Below are positions 32,904 to 44,849 of a stretch of 64,000 bases of DNA, piece after piece; the stretch's first letter is position 1, and every line of letters starts with the position of its first letter. Source of the DNA: Molossus alvarezi (lineage: Eukaryota > Chordata > Mammalia > Chiroptera > Molossidae). The stretch is taken from contig CM073907.1 in NCBI GenBank assembly GCA_037176705.1, positions 9,269,001-9,333,000 on the forward strand, written 5' to 3'. A program made the position numbers and the translations under genes. A model generated the notes under the pieces. The model was given only the letters and a program-made list of their open reading frames with translations. It was not told the DNA's origin and searched no databases.

Positions 32904-34124
32904 ATTAACTTTATAACTTCATTGCAGAAACCACGAATTGCATATAGATGTTGCTCATATATATTTCAGTATTTGTATACACCTTCAGTAAGAACAATTA
33001 CCAAGGCACATACGACCTGTAGAATTTTCCTGTCTTGGCAACCATTGCTCTATAGTCTAACACGAGTATTCTAAAATTCAGAGTTTCCGAAGAGTGACGA
33101 GAAAGTCCCGTAGTGCCATGTCTGTACCTGAACTGCGAACGCTTCTGCACGAAGACAAATACATTAAGACTGGGTTTCCTTGTGCAGTTCTGCGCAATCC
33201 CAAGGAATGGTGGTCAGAATAAGCAGCGGAGCCCTCCTGCTCCAGGCAGCTCAGGGCAGATGTGGTGGCCCCTCTCCCACAAACTTCAGAGAAACTCACC
33301 CTCTCTCTATCGCTTTGCTTCTTCTCACGTGCGTTTCATTCTAAAAGTCGCTTCACTGTCCAAGAGAGCAGCTGCGTTTTATCTGTGACGTCTTCCTTAT
33401 CCCCAGAAAGATGGAAACAGGGACCAGAAAGAGTACAATGCTCCCCCCAGTCTCTGCTTTAAAAACGCTCACAGGAATTGCACAGATCACTTTTGCTTTT
33501 ATTTCATTGGCCAGAAGTTCGTCACATGGCCCTACTTAGCTGAAGGGGGGGGTAAAAATATATTCTTACCTGACAGCTGTAAATCCAGTAAATGTAAGGA
33601 TTCTGTGTTAAAAAGTGGAGAATGAATAACAAGGAACAGATCACAGTAAATCCAGTACATAACAGCAATGTGTACCAGAGATGACAAGAGTATTTCTCCC
33701 CATATTTTGACTGAAATTAATTCTTGCTCTCAAAAGAGTTGGGTGATAATCTGGGTCTATTGATGAGATGACCAGAAGGTGCATTTGGCTATGTGATGAT
33801 CACATCATCAATTATATCAACTTCCTTCTATTCAAGAAGCCCAGTATTTTAATTTTTAGCATTAGTAATATGCTGTGGTCTAATGTCTTTGAATTTGACA
33901 GGTATAGGCACGGTTTCAAGATCTGCATCATTAGCTACTTAGTAGTTTATATCTGGGTGCATCTGCTCAGATATTCAAAGCAAAACAACATGACTGTATT
34001 CTTCCTGATTTCAGCAAATAGTTGGGGAGGGGGCGGCATAGTTGGCCTGATATTTCAAAATCAAATTGTCTGAGTAGCTTCCAGTCTTCTGCTTCTTTAT
34101 GCAGAGTCGACTAGAATTGGTAAA
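32904..34124. other. Single-copy sequence
   Basis: No gene or repeat recognised. Frames at 33078-33462 overlap on both strands and have no known domain. Confidence 0.4.
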
Positions 34125-34310
34125 GAACCCAGCATTTGCCAGGCATTGGGTTTAAGGTACTTGTTTCCTTTCATTTCAAGGGTTAGGTAACAGAAGGAAG
34201 GTGCGATTCTCTGCCTGTCTATTCTCACATGAGACTCTGAGGTTGAGGGTAGTTAACAATAGGCTAGTTGCTGGCAAGGCCAACATCATTGGATTAGAAG
34301 ACCAGACAGA
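34125..34310 (-). mobile_element. MIR SINE, reverse orientation
   Basis: 'CAGCATTTGCCAGGCATTGGGTTTAAGGTACTTG', then 'ATTCTCACATGAGACTCTGAGGTTGAGGGTAGTTAACAATAGGCTAGTTGCTGGCAAGGCC' follow the MIR consensus in reverse orientation. Moderately diverged. Confidence 0.75.
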
Positions 34311-34424
34311 CTGAGCGCCAATCAGGGCTATCCCAAAATGTGCATTGGAATAGAAAAACAAACCCATGAAATTTATATTAAATGATCAACAGCCTTTAAA
34401 ATGCAAAGGCACATGACCAATTAA

Positions 34425-34617
34425 GAAAAGGAGATCAGGACACAGATACAAAGAAAGACAGGGAGAAGACCACCTCTGAGCCAAGGTGACAGACCTCAGA
34501 AGAAACCAGTCCTGCAGACTTCTTGATCTTGGACTTCTAGCTTCCAAAACTAGAAGACCACACATTTCTGTTGTTTAAGGGTCTCAGTCTGTGGCAGCCT
34601 TGGAAAGCTAAAACAAT
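34425..34617 (+). mobile_element. MaLR-like LTR, 3' half
   Basis: 'AGACAGGGAGAAGACC', 'CTTGATCTTGGACTTCTAGCTTCCAAAACT' and 'ATTTCTGTTGTTTAAGGG' match the 3' half of a mammalian MaLR/MLT1-type LTR. It is an old solo fragment with no internal genes. The exact subfamily is uncertain. Confidence 0.75.
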
Positions 34618-34804
34618 GGATCTGAAAGATGTTGAGAGAACGTCTGTCTCAGGGGCCTTTGTGTGATCACTTAAATTCCACGCAGGAGTGAAGCTTATGT
34701 AAATGTGGGTGTTATTCACTCTTAGCCTAAGGACCAGCACATGCTTCTTATGTACATACCCTAAACCACAGCCTGGCAACTTTTTCTATTATTCCTACAA
34801 TTTC

Positions 34805-35006
34805 CTTTTTTTTTTTTCCCCCTTTATTGATGTTTTAGGGGGAGAGGAAGGGAGAGGGAGAGAGAGAACATCGATTGGCTGCCTCCTGCATGCCCCCCAC
34901 TGGGGATTTGGCCCACAACCTGGGCATGTGCCGGACTGGGAATCAAACCGGCGACCTCTTGGTGCATGGGTGATGCTCAACCACTGAGCCACACCAGCTG
35001 GGCTCA
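34805..35006 (-). mobile_element. Ves SINE, 'GTTGAGC' type, with perfect 17-bp TSD
   Basis: Minus-strand head GCCCAGCTGGTGTGGCTCAGTGG, GGTTTGATTCCCAGTC, CCCAGTGGGGGGCATGCAGG, and T-rich left edge. Identical 17-bp flanks ATTATTCCTACAATTTC at 34788-34804 and 35007-35023. Confidence 0.97.
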
Positions 35007-35023
35007 ATTATTCCTACAATTTC

Positions 35024-36314
35024 TTTATCCCTTGATGGCCATTTTTGACAAAGCAACCTAGTTGAGAGGTAGATACTATTTCATCAACTAGACAACTCAA
35101 CTACATAAATGCTTGTTCCCATACATATTCATAGTAGTACTGAATCAAAACGTATACCTCTGTAAAAATTCTAATTTCTGCTTGCCACCGTCTTTTTTAT
35201 TTGCTCAGAACTAGTTGTAATCTTACAAGTTACATCCAACTATACCAAGAGCGTAGATACTGTAGAGTGGGTGTGTTTTGGGTGATGTATTGTATTTGAT
35301 GGCAAACATGCTATATATTTATTTAAATTTTGCATGGGAAAGCAATATGTAATTGCAACTTATAAAGCAACCATGAGTTCATGTTACTATTTTTAATTTC
35401 ATGCATCCTTGTCTTGCTAAAAACTCTGGTGGCTCATTCTTAAGGCTAGTCATCTGACGCCAGTTTATTTGGGTTTTTATATGTTGGTTTTCACTTTATA
35501 TTAATAACTGTATCCTGTAGCGGCGGTATGGACCCTTTAACAGACTGCCATTATGTGTGCTTCCTGCATTTGGCATCAGAAGTTGTCAGTCTGCATTGCA
35601 GCCCTATTTTGAAACTAATTCAAAGAGGCGTTATTCCACGCTTCTCCACCATAGGCTGAGGTCCTGTTCTCATCTGGGAACTGCCCAGCTAGAGCTGCAG
35701 GCCAAATCTGGCTTGAATTTATCCAAAGAGTGGCCTTAGTGTTCACATTTCAATGCTGAATGGGCTATTGAATTCCACTACCCCCAACCTCTTTCCGTCT
35801 TGAAGGTTGACTGTCTCCCATAAAGGAATTTGTAGATTTTTTTATGAACTTGTTAACATCTTTGTAATGGATCACAATGGGGTGTTTTCTCTTGAGCATT
35901 TAGTGATACATACTGAATAGGGGTAAAGACATGAGAGACTGGGACATGCCAGAGGAAAGAATAATGTAAACAATTTTTGTATGCTTTTGGGATGGCCAGT
36001 CTAATTTTGAGACCCAAATACGGTCCAGGTTATATGTACACAACTTTACCCAATTTTAAGTCCATTTGGGGGTAGACCAGAACACTGTTGACATCGTTCA
36101 GGTGTATAAAGACCTGTTGCTTCTGCAAAGTTTCCTTGGGACATCTCAACCCATATGGACTTCTTCCCATCAATATGGTCATTGAAATTATAGTTGTAAT
36201 TGAGTACTTAGTTTTTTAATGTTCTCTGATTGATTGCTTCCTACACCGACATTCTGTCTTCCCTGGTTGGCAGGGAGATGTTTAAGGTTGGGGAAATATG
36301 TGTTTGACTCCTCT
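35024..36314. other. AT-rich single-copy sequence
   Basis: No gene recognised. Parts near 35870-36290 could be diverged LINE sequence leading into the L1 end, but I cannot align them confidently. Confidence 0.35.
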
Positions 36315-36835
36315 GGGTGGTAAAAGCAATTTGGAAAAGAGATGGCAGTTTCTTATAAAGTTAAACATACGCTTACCATGTGACCCTGCAATTCCACTCC
36401 TCAATATTTACCCCCCAAAATGAAAGCATACTGTATGCAAAGACTTATACGGGAATGTTCTTGGCAGCTCCATTCATGATGGCTAAAAACAACGCCAATG
36501 TCCATCAACAGGTGAAGAGAGAGATAGATTAGACTGTACTATAATCATGCAATGAAATACAGCTCAGCAATCTAAAGGAATGCACTATTGACAAATGCAA
36601 CAACATGGATGAATCTCAAAACCATTATGCTGACTCAAAGACTCCAGGTACAAGAAAATGTATACTAGATAATACCACTCACAGAAAATCCTAGGAAAAA
36701 GCATAAGGGAAACTTGGGGGTGATTGAAATGTTATATATCTTGATTGTTTACTTTGCTCACAGTGCATCAAACTGGACACGTGAACTGACTGCATTTTAT
36801 AGGTCAATTACACCTATATAAAGTTGATTTCTTTT
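36315..36835 (+). mobile_element. Old L1, end of ORF2 plus 3' UTR
   Basis: 'CAATTTGGAAAAGAGATGGCAG', 'ACCATGTGACCCTGCAATTCCACTCC', 'GGCAGCTCCATTCATGATGGC', 'CATGCAATGAAATACAGCTCAGCAAT' and 'CATGGATGAATCTCAAAACCATTATGCTGA' are the classic end of L1 ORF2. A 3' UTR follows to about 36835. There are many frame breaks, so it is an inactive ancient copy. Confidence 0.85.
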
Positions 36836-37186
36836 CATGAAATAGTCTACTGAGATGATCTCCGCTTTCTCAACCTATCATTCTATGGTGTATGTTCAAT
36901 GCTTTATGAGAAACTAAGTTTTTAAAATGATACCTCTCCCAGGAGTCCCAACAGCTCCTGTTCTTTGGTTTACTCTGTGGTTTCTAATTAGACTGGACTT
37001 CCGACTGTTGAATTAAAGGAACAAGAAAATCATTCTCATTTTGTATTATTAGCAGAGAAACACCTTCTGCTTTCTGTGTCCAACTTAGCTGCTTTTAGAC
37101 TTAAATTGATACTTAAACACTTCTAATTGAAATAAAAGCCAGTGCATGGCAGAGGGAAATCAATCAGAATCAGATACCAAGAGAAT
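36836..37186. other. Single-copy sequence
   Basis: Nothing recognisable as gene or repeat. Confidence 0.35.
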
Positions 37187-37341
37187 GAAAGGAGAGAGGA
37201 GGGGAAGGAGGAAGGGAGGGAAGGACAGAAGGAAGGAAAGATAGAAAACAGGGAGGGAGGGAAGGAGGGAGGGAGGGAGGGAAGGAAGGAAGGAAGGAAG
37301 GAAGGAAGGAAGGAAGGAAGGAAGGAAGGAAGGAAGGAAGG
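37187..37341. repeat. Polypurine microsatellite (GGAA)n
   Basis: Impure GGAGG/GGAA units from 37187, then pure GGAA units at about 37281-37341. Runs of GGAA form clustered ETS-type core sites and can also form triplex DNA. The Glu/Gly/Lys/Arg-rich frame across it is an artefact. Confidence 0.95.
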
Positions 37342-38700
37342 ACTAGAGCAGCTTTTTTGATGTCAGAAAATGATCAGCCCAATAAAACAGGAGAACCTCT
37401 GTCTATAACAATTGTGTGACTAGCTTAGGGCTACCCTTTGCTGTCATTGTTTAGCTGGAAACTTTTATGATGACATCAGTCAGGGGGCAGCAAGAGAAAC
37501 CACTTCCTCTTTGGAGATTCAAAATTACCAACTATTTTCTCTAAAATTTAATATTTGATAGGCACCATTGGAGATCTGGAAGCCAGATTATTTTGAGGTT
37601 TTCTTAACCATTTCCGACATGCATTTTTATATCTTCTCAAAATCTGTTAAGGTACCATTTATAGGCAAGCCACTTTTCATTATAAAAAAAAAAAAAAAAA
37701 TCCAATGTTTTACATATCATTTATTAGCACCACTTAAGGCCAACGGTACCTACAAGTCATGCATTCCGCATTCCGTTTTTGTGCAGATTAGACTAATGGG
37801 AACTGTTTTCCTAGACCTGGGAAATTTTCTACAAAGCTCACTGCAAAGTCCAGAGAGGCCATAAGGAACAAGTTAAAGTGGGGGATGGGGGTGGGGGGTG
37901 AACGCTCTTGATAGACAGGTCAGAATTAAGTTTCTTGTAATAGCCAAGTACCATTTCTGACAGCAACGCTAGATCCCTGCGTCCATCACACCTCAACTCA
38001 GGCTGAGGCCTTCAGCATCATAAAGCAAAGCTGTGGGGATGTCTTGAGGCAATTAGAAGATCAAACACACTGGAGAGGTGAGGGGCTCTGGCTGGCTCTG
38101 CAATTGAAACATAGGCCGTAAAGTTCTGGAAATGAAGGTTTCTCGGCTCTCAAGCCAATGATTGCCACATGCCAAAACACAAACCAGATTGCATAATGAG
38201 TAGGTTTTTCATAATTTCCTCAAATTAGGTTTTTATTAATGCCTGTCAACAGCAAATGATAGGCATGTGTTCCATTAACGGTTGCCATGGGCTATGTGAG
38301 CTCTGATATCCCAGCTAATCTGAAGCGTACAGTGAGCCAAGGGCCCATGGGCTCGATTTGAATGAAACCTCAAATAGTTTATAATAAAGAAGAAAGAGCT
38401 GAGTCCACATTTCATCGTTAATGGGGAATAATTGTTGGTGAAATGGGTTTAAGTAAATGAAGTGGATTTTCATCCCAAAATGAATGGCCTCCCTTGCTGT
38501 CATTGTTTGCAGACAGCTTGGTTTAATGCAGGGCCGCTGGTATCTTTCTGGGATATTTCAAGGGATCTGGTCTATTTAAGTCCCGCCCTCCTTGTGCTTC
38601 TCACACATAATCATGGAAGACGTGTTGCCCCTAACGGGGGTTACTGATGATGTGATTGACTTCAGGGGGCCTCACGGTGGGCATCTAAAGAAGAACTAGA
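37342..38700. other. Single-copy sequence
   Basis: No gene recognised. A possible conserved noncoding block at 38150-38640 is listed separately. Confidence 0.4.
38150..38640. promoter_or_regulatory. Candidate conserved noncoding element
   Basis: About 490 bp of repeat-free, high-complexity sequence with 'TTGCATAATGAG', 'TTCATAATTTCC', 'TCAAATTAGG', 'TTTTATTAATGCCTGTCA', 'GTTAATGGGGAATAATTG', 'GCTGTCATTGTTTGCAGACAGC' and 'CTATTTAAGTCCCGCCC'. Mixed homeodomain, forkhead and TGTCA (Meis/TGIF-like) words are enhancer-like. I regard this as the strongest CNE candidate outside the 57.5-59.45 kb block. Confidence 0.35.
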
Positions 38701-38710
38701 ATGCAGCCAT

Positions 38711-38907
38711 TTTTAAAAAATATGTTTTTATCGATTTTTTAAAGAGAAAGGAAGGGGGAGAGAGAGAAACATTGATCGGCTGCCTCCTGCACGCCCCCTA
38801 CTGGGGATTGAGTCCCACAACCTGGGCATATACCCTGACCAGGAATCGAACCAGGACCTCTCAGTCTGTGGGAGGATGCTTAATCCACTGAGCCACACCA
38901 GCCAGGC
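38711..38907 (-). mobile_element. Ves SINE, 'GGACTGAGAGGTCC' type, reverse orientation
   Basis: Minus-strand head GCCTGGCTGGTGTGGCTCAGTGG, ACAGACTGAGAGGTCC, GGTTCGATTCC, CCAGTAGGGGGCGTGCAGG and a T-rich left edge. A clear TSD is not obvious (only AAGAATG-like matches), so the insertion is old or has rearranged flanks. Confidence 0.92.
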
Positions 38908-39369
38908 AAGAATGTGTTAAACAATGTGTTAGAGAGACAATGAAAGAGCTTAGCTGATGACTTTCCCTTTAGTGAAAAAACACAGAAAAATAGAGACAGA
39001 GATACTATTTTACTGAAAGCTAAACCTTTTTATTAATAACGTACATTTAAAGCCCATACTTATTGCTTTTAATGAAATGAAACATTTTCATTAGGGAAAT
39101 CGTTCCTGGCAAAGGATTCAACCTAGTAAAACCTACATACCTATGAAGGGATGAGAGATTTAAAGAGGCCAGGCCTCCAGATGAGGGAATTCTGCTTGTA
39201 CCTATGGGATCAGAAGACCAGATAATAGAAGAAAAACTTCATTGGGAATCTGGGTAAGAGAGGAGGATTTGATGCAATGTACCCCCAAATAAATTCCTAA
39301 ATGTTCCCTGTCATGGTGGTCACAGATTTTTGGCTGATTATTTGAAAGAAAAATATCTTTGTCAGCTCA
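38908..39369. other. Single-copy sequence
   Basis: Nothing recognisable; this begins the second long Ves-free interval. Confidence 0.35.
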
Positions 39370-39685
39370 GGGTAGTATAACAAAATTTGATACATTGGGT
39401 AGTTGAAGCAACAGACATTTCTTTTTCACAGTTCTGGAGGCTGTGAAGTCCAAGATCAACGTGGTTCCTGGTCAGGACTCCTTTCCCTGAATGCTACCTC
39501 CTCACTCTGTCCTCACATGAGATCTGGTGTCTCTTTCTCATCTAGAAAGGGCACTAATCCAATCACGGGGGCCCCACTCTCATGGCTTATCACCATCCAA
39601 AGGCCCCTACTTCTAGTACAGTCTCACTGGGGATCAAGGATCCCATATGAGTTTTGGATGGATACAACGATGCAGTCCATACAAA
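39370..39685 (-). mobile_element. MaLR-like LTR, reverse orientation
   Basis: 'TAGTATAACAAAATTTGATACATTGGGTAG', 'CACAGTTCTGGAGGCTGTGAAGTCCAAGATCAACG', 'GGCACTAATCCAATCACGGGGGCCCC' are the reverse complement of MaLR/MLT1-type LTR words. The 130-codon plus-strand frame (39403-39795) runs through this LTR and is not a gene. No internal viral genes are present. Confidence 0.8.
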
Positions 39686-41690
39686 TGACTTACATGGAGA
39701 AGCTAGAAACAGGGAAAGGCAGCTGGAAAGTCAATAGAGTCATTCAAAGGAGAAGTGGGGGGAAAAAAAACAAAAAAAAACATGGATTACAATAGTGGTG
39801 TGGAAACACAGGGAAAAGATAAATCTATGTGACATTTTTAAAGAATTATGGGCTGTAGTGATTAACAACAAGGAATTGTGGATCAAGGTGGGTTACACAT
39901 CACTGAGACATTGAACCTGGGGACTAAGGTAATTATAATGTTTTCTTGCCGATTTTGTTTCTCTCTTTTCGTATAAAGAAGAAAAGTGGATGAGGAATGC
40001 TTGGTTGAAGGTAAATTCCATTTGGGTAGAGAATGATCCTTTAAGCCAAGAACATAGCTTTGCGAAAGCCAACTTTGTAAAATACATGTTAGGATGTATT
40101 TTACAAAGGAATCTCTTCTACTGAAAGTAAGGTCTCCCCAACAGATGTGTTTGTGATATAAATAATACTATTCCCCTGGCCAAAGTTGATTGAGTCATCT
40201 AAGGGATGAGAATCAGGATCCAGCAATTCAAGGAAATGTTCTTGGGTGCGTTGAACTGAAGATGGGTAAAGTCAAAAGTTCTCAAACACAAAGGACCCGA
40301 GAAAACTTGTTGCTAGAGAGAAGATGCCTAGAGATAGGAACATTAAGTAGATCCTCAGTGGTGAGCTATTACATGAGCATGTGGGAGAGAGAAACTGAGG
40401 AAGAGGCCCCCTTGGTGTTGTCCTGTCTCCTAGCCCCTGAGTCAGTCCCTTTCCCAAGATCTTCCATCTCTCTCCACCTTTTCCTCCTCTCTCTCCATCT
40501 TTTTTCTATCTGACGAAATACCTTTCATTTGTTTCTATTCCCCCCAAGAAGAGAATCTTGATGGAGGTGAGCCACGATTTGAGAAGCAAGGGGGTGAATA
40601 AGTCTGGAAGGAGAACAGAAGAGCGCACACAAGAACAAATAACTCTTCAAGATCAGCAAAGACTCTAGACAAAATGAAATCCACCAAGCAGCAAGAGACC
40701 CGGCTGAAGCTCTGTTTCATACAAAGCCAAGACAGTGGCAACTGCAGCGAAGAGGCTAGATCCCAATGGGAAAAGCCTGTAACCAAAGTCAACTTGAACG
40801 TTATCAGATATTCCTTTTTCTTTTTTGATGCTGATGGAATACATCTACGGGACTTGAAGGGGAGATTTATCCCCCCAAGCAGTGCAGATTTCCAAATGTT
40901 GACATAAGTCGTCACTTCACTATCAAAGCAGAATCCTCACAAGGCTTTGTTGGCTCCGCAGCCAGATCCCATCTCTTTCTTAGCCAATGACTGTATGTCT
41001 CATTATTATTCAAGGAATAATTTTTTTGTCGGGCTTCATTTCCCTCTGTCCCCCATTGCCTTCCACATAGCTGGTCATGATCACAACTTTATTAGCAACT
41101 CTTCAGACAGAGAAAAGTAAAAATTGGGCATCAGCCATTCAGACCCTTTAAAACTTTTGGCAGGAAAGTATGTTGAAATGATTGGCTAACAAAGCTATTT
41201 ATTCACTCTTTCTCTGTTTTCCAGTAATACTGAAAATCATGAATTGGCTGAAGTAGACATGACAACATCATTTAAAATATATAAAAGCCCATATTTGTAT
41301 GTATTAAATAACTCCAGTTCAATGCCAAATTTAATTTTCCACATTGAATGAAGCTGGCATATTTTCAACTGCTGGTTATTCATGTAAGCACATTCTTCCC
41401 CCACCGGAAAGCAAGGGGGGGTGCAAAACTCAGGAAAGGCAGGCTTGGGCCCTCTTAATAGATCCAGTATATTGATCATTTAAGTGCTCAATGATTAGTT
41501 GCTAAACCGGAAGGGAAATGACTAGCATTCCTCACTTGACCAAACTACCACCCCTCTGTCTTCCCACAAAATTTCAAATATTTTAAATTGCTAACATTTC
41601 CAAAGATGGATGACCCAAGGTTAGATTTCAAGCCTTGTAGGCAAATGTAAAAACATATTGTCCCTAAAGAAAGTAATTCCTCCCTAATAC
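39686..41690. other. Single-copy sequence
   Basis: 2 kb without a recognisable gene or interspersed repeat. Frames at 40190-40513 and 40535-40915 overlap opposed frames and have no known domains. Confidence 0.4.
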
Positions 41691-41808
41691 AAAAAAGGAA
41701 GGAAGGAGGGAAGGAAGGAAGGAAGGGAGGGAGGGAGGGAGGGAAGGAAGGAAGGAAGGAAGGAAGGAAGGAAGGAAGGAAGGAAGGAAGGAAGGAAGGA
41801 AGGAAAAA
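41691..41808. repeat. Polypurine microsatellite (GGAA)n/(GGGA)n
   Basis: GGAAGGAGGGAAGG units followed by about 17 uninterrupted GGAA units. Same motif as at 37.2-37.3 kb. Likely polymorphic and triplex-prone. Confidence 0.95.
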
Positions 41809-42460
41809 AGAAAAAACTTACAGGAAACCTTGCAAGTTTTGCGATGTTAAGCAAGTATTTATGACAATGGTTAGCTTTGAGCCATGGTCACAACTTTTTA
41901 ATTGATGGAAGGTAATCCAATTTGCTAACAAGTAAGTAAATTTAGGGGGAGTAAAGGGGGAGATAGGTAATACATTTTTAAGTGCCTGCAAGAAAATAGA
42001 GTTCCTTTTTAAATGGCATTTGGATGTAATAACAAATTAGAATTAAAATGTAGGTAGTTCAGAACATTGGAGGGCAGAAGCGAGTATACGGAGTCCATGG
42101 CCTCTTTTTTCTCTATATTGAAAACTGATCATCGAAAAGCCTTTAAAAGTGCTAGAATAAACATCCTAGTTTTGTGCAGTGGTCGGGAAATGTGTTGCCA
42201 GGAATGTCCAAACCCTTCGAAATTCCTTTCCATTTTTGCAAAGTGAAGTTTAAACGTGAGGTCTTGATCCTAGCTTCACCACTCTGTGGTGGCAGGTCAC
42301 CTCTCTGTCTCCAAGCCAGGACAGGGATGGCCCCAGGAAATTTCATTAGAAAACTAAGAATCCTATTTGTACAAGTTTGTAACTTCCTGTCAAGTTATCT
42401 GATCTATTGTGAAGTGGGACTCCAGGTCACTAATAATAAAGGAGCCAGGGATTCAAATGA

Positions 42461-42461
<1 letters not shown>
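41809..42461. other. Single-copy sequence
   Basis: No gene or repeat recognised. Confidence 0.4.

Positions 42462-42503
<42 letters not shown>
42462..42503. repeat. (CA)n microsatellite, 21 units
   Basis: An uninterrupted CA run of about 42 bp, long enough to be polymorphic. Frames across it are artefacts. Confidence 0.97.
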
Positions 42504-42504
<1 letters not shown>

Positions 42505-42899
42505 CAGAAGCAGAGTTCTTCCAATAGCACCATCATTTTGTCCCATTTGCACCGGATCCCGTGTTCTTGTAGAGGATGATATGAGCAGTACCAGTCAGCT
42601 GCAAGACTGCCATCCTGAGAATCCATGGACAAACAACCCATGTGTGTGTGGTGAATCCAAGAGGATTCAACCCCAGAGTTCTCCTCGGGGGAACCTTGCA
42701 CTGTAACTCGATTCCATTGAGGCCCATGAGTGGAGCAGAATATCCTTAGATGTAGTACAGCTGGACCTTAAAATGATAGTCCCTGCTGTCCACAAGCAGT
42801 CATTTATTACGTGGGTTTTATAGGCAGGCCCTTTAGTCTGGAATAACAGATGGTTTATTTTGACATAGGACTGACTATGTGGGTGACCAGCTCACCACA

Positions 42900-43110
42900 G
42901 CAAATGCTGGAACAGGTTAAAAAAGGAGTCTAACTCTTCTGTGTGTCTGGCGCCATGCTCGAAATGGTACATACTTGATCTTGCATGTTTATTTCAACCT
43001 TGAGAGGGGCAGCATGGCCCTAACTGAGGAGGGGAGATTGAGGTTGTGATAATGAAGTGGGCTAATGTCACTCAGCCAGCAAACACCCACATTGGGGCTG
43101 GGGTCCCATG
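42900..43110 (-). mobile_element. MIR SINE, reverse orientation, diverged
   Basis: 'GTCTGGCGCCATGCTCGAAATGGTACATACTTGATC...AACCTTGAGAGG' and 'AACTGAGGAGGGGAGATTGAGG...AATGTCACTCAGCCAGCAA' follow the MIR reverse consensus blockwise. Confidence 0.55.
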
Positions 43111-43760
43111 TGCAAGAAAACAGGATGGTATTTCCACTCCCTCATGATGCCACCATCCAAATGTGTCCTAGGATTGTACTCCCTTTCAGCAGATCCATCT
43201 CAGAGAATCATAGAATTTTAGAAGTGACGGAGATTTTAGGAATCACACCATCCTAGTCAATGAATTGCATTTTCCTCAAGCTCTTATGTCCTGGCCCAAA
43301 GTCATGATCATCATCACCCTTTTCCAGGGTTCGCAGTGCACAGAAGACGTCATCTGTTAAGTCATTTCAGCCAGAAACCCAGGGCACGTTCCTAAAGACA
43401 TCTTCTCCTTCAGTCTTAAACCCAGCTCATCACCGGGTGCTGTCTAAGTATCTCTTAAATATCTCTTAAGTCTGTCCATTCTCCAATCCCACTGATCCAA
43501 GTGCTGGACCTCTTGAAGAGTCTACTACAAAAGTTGCCCCCCGCCTCACTTGCCCTGATTCCATGCTTGGTCTTCTTCTCCAGAGTCCTCCATAGATCAT
43601 TTCCCAACTCATATCTGACCCTACCCCGTCCTCTTACCGAATTCCTACCTATGCAACCTTATATCAGGTGAGCCCTTGCTCCCTTGCTAGATATCTTCCA
43701 ATACCCATACCTTCTGTTTCTCTCTCCCATACATTCAAACATCATATCTCAGCACATGAC
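43111..43760. other. Single-copy or very old LINE-derived sequence
   Basis: Pyrimidine-rich with a weak L2-like flavour at 43540-43740. I cannot support a specific repeat or gene. Confidence 0.3.
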
Positions 43761-43996
43761 TTCCTTCCTCCCTCCCCCCTCCCTCCCTCCCTCCCTCCTT
43801 TCCTTCCTTCCTTCCCTTCCTTCCTTCCTTCTTCCCTCCCTTCTTCCCTCCCTCCCTCCCTCCCTCCCTCCCTCCCTCCCTCTCTTCCTTCCTTCCTCCC
43901 TCCCTCCCTCCCTCCCTCCCTCCCTCCCTCCCTCCCTTCCTTCCTTCCTTCCTTCCTTCCTTCCTTCCTTCCTTCCTTCCTTCCTTCCTTCCTTCC
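43761..43996. repeat. Polypyrimidine microsatellite (CCCT)n/(CCTT)n
   Basis: About 236 bp of CCCT and CCTT units with blocks alternating in both directions, the longest polypyrimidine tract in the window. Leu/Pro/Ser frames of up to 150 codons and the Glu/Gly/Arg/Lys frames opposite are artefacts. Triplex-prone. Confidence 0.97.
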
Positions 43997-44848
43997 TGAG
44001 TACAACCCCTCTATGCACTCACATTGCCATTCATTTCTGGCTGTCGCAACTCGGCTACATCCATATAGTTATTTGATTAATGTCCTTTCCCCCATTGACC
44101 ACTTCTCTCTGTTCACTTGAGAATCCTCAGACCCTCCCAGAGTTCATGCTATCTGGTGGATGTTCAATTGAATACATTCTCCCTCTCCTCTTTACAGATC
44201 ATAAAATCGGTTCCTGTTGAGGGTAAGTACTTCTCTCCAAGCACCCGGCTGGATAGTGGCAGAGTTGAGACAAACCTGTGCTTCCAAAATCCAAGTTCAA
44301 TACTTCTTGCCTTCTGTGCCCCGCCCCTTCCCACCAACACACACACTTCTGCCCCACCCCATTCTTCCTCCTTCGCCGGATCACCTGCTGACTCATGCAT
44401 GCACTAGATATATTTAGAAGGTACAGGGCAGCCAGTTCTTCCCAGAGCAAAGACAGCAAGGACTGAAGGACTCAATGCTCAAAGTCACAAGCACAACAAG
44501 CAAGCCCAGCTTTAAGCATGAATCCTCCCAACCCAAGCCTTCCCTCATCTCAGAGGGAGGCGGATTTCACCAACCTGTCACGAGCTCATCAATTATTGGC
44601 TTCAGCAGGGAAGGAGATGATGAGTGGGTTCTTCTAACACACAATGGAAATTGAAATTAATCTAATTAATTTGAAGGAGCACGTCAATGCCATAGTGATA
44701 AGCAGTAGATACAGAGATGAAAAATGAAAATACAAATGAAAATTGATGGATATTTTCTGTCTAGTTTTAGGCTGGAGATAATTTTTGGAGATGTGTACTT
44801 ATCATTAAAATTCCATACACTGATGAAACCCCCATAGCTTAACTCTTT

Positions 44849-44849
<1 letters not shown>
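43997..44849. other. Single-copy sequence
   Basis: A weak MIR-like trace ('GATAGTGGCAGAGTTGAGACAAACC') sits at 44250-44278. The rest is unrecognised apart from the candidate element at 44480-44700. Confidence 0.35.
44480..44700. promoter_or_regulatory. Candidate conserved noncoding element
   Basis: Repeat-free block ending in 'GAAATTGAAATTAATCTAATTAATTTG', which contains an imperfect inverted array of TAAT/ATTA cores including TAATCTAATTA, and 'CATCAATTATTGGC'. This suits cooperative homeodomain binding. Motif evidence only. Confidence 0.3.

Noticed and set aside
39403..39795. 130-codon plus-strand frame
   Set aside because: It runs through a reverse-oriented MaLR-like LTR, which explains the sequence.
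43668..44120. Leu/Pro/Ser-rich 150-codon frame and opposite Glu/Gly/Arg/Lys frames
   Set aside because: They come entirely from a CCCT/CCTT microsatellite and its complement.
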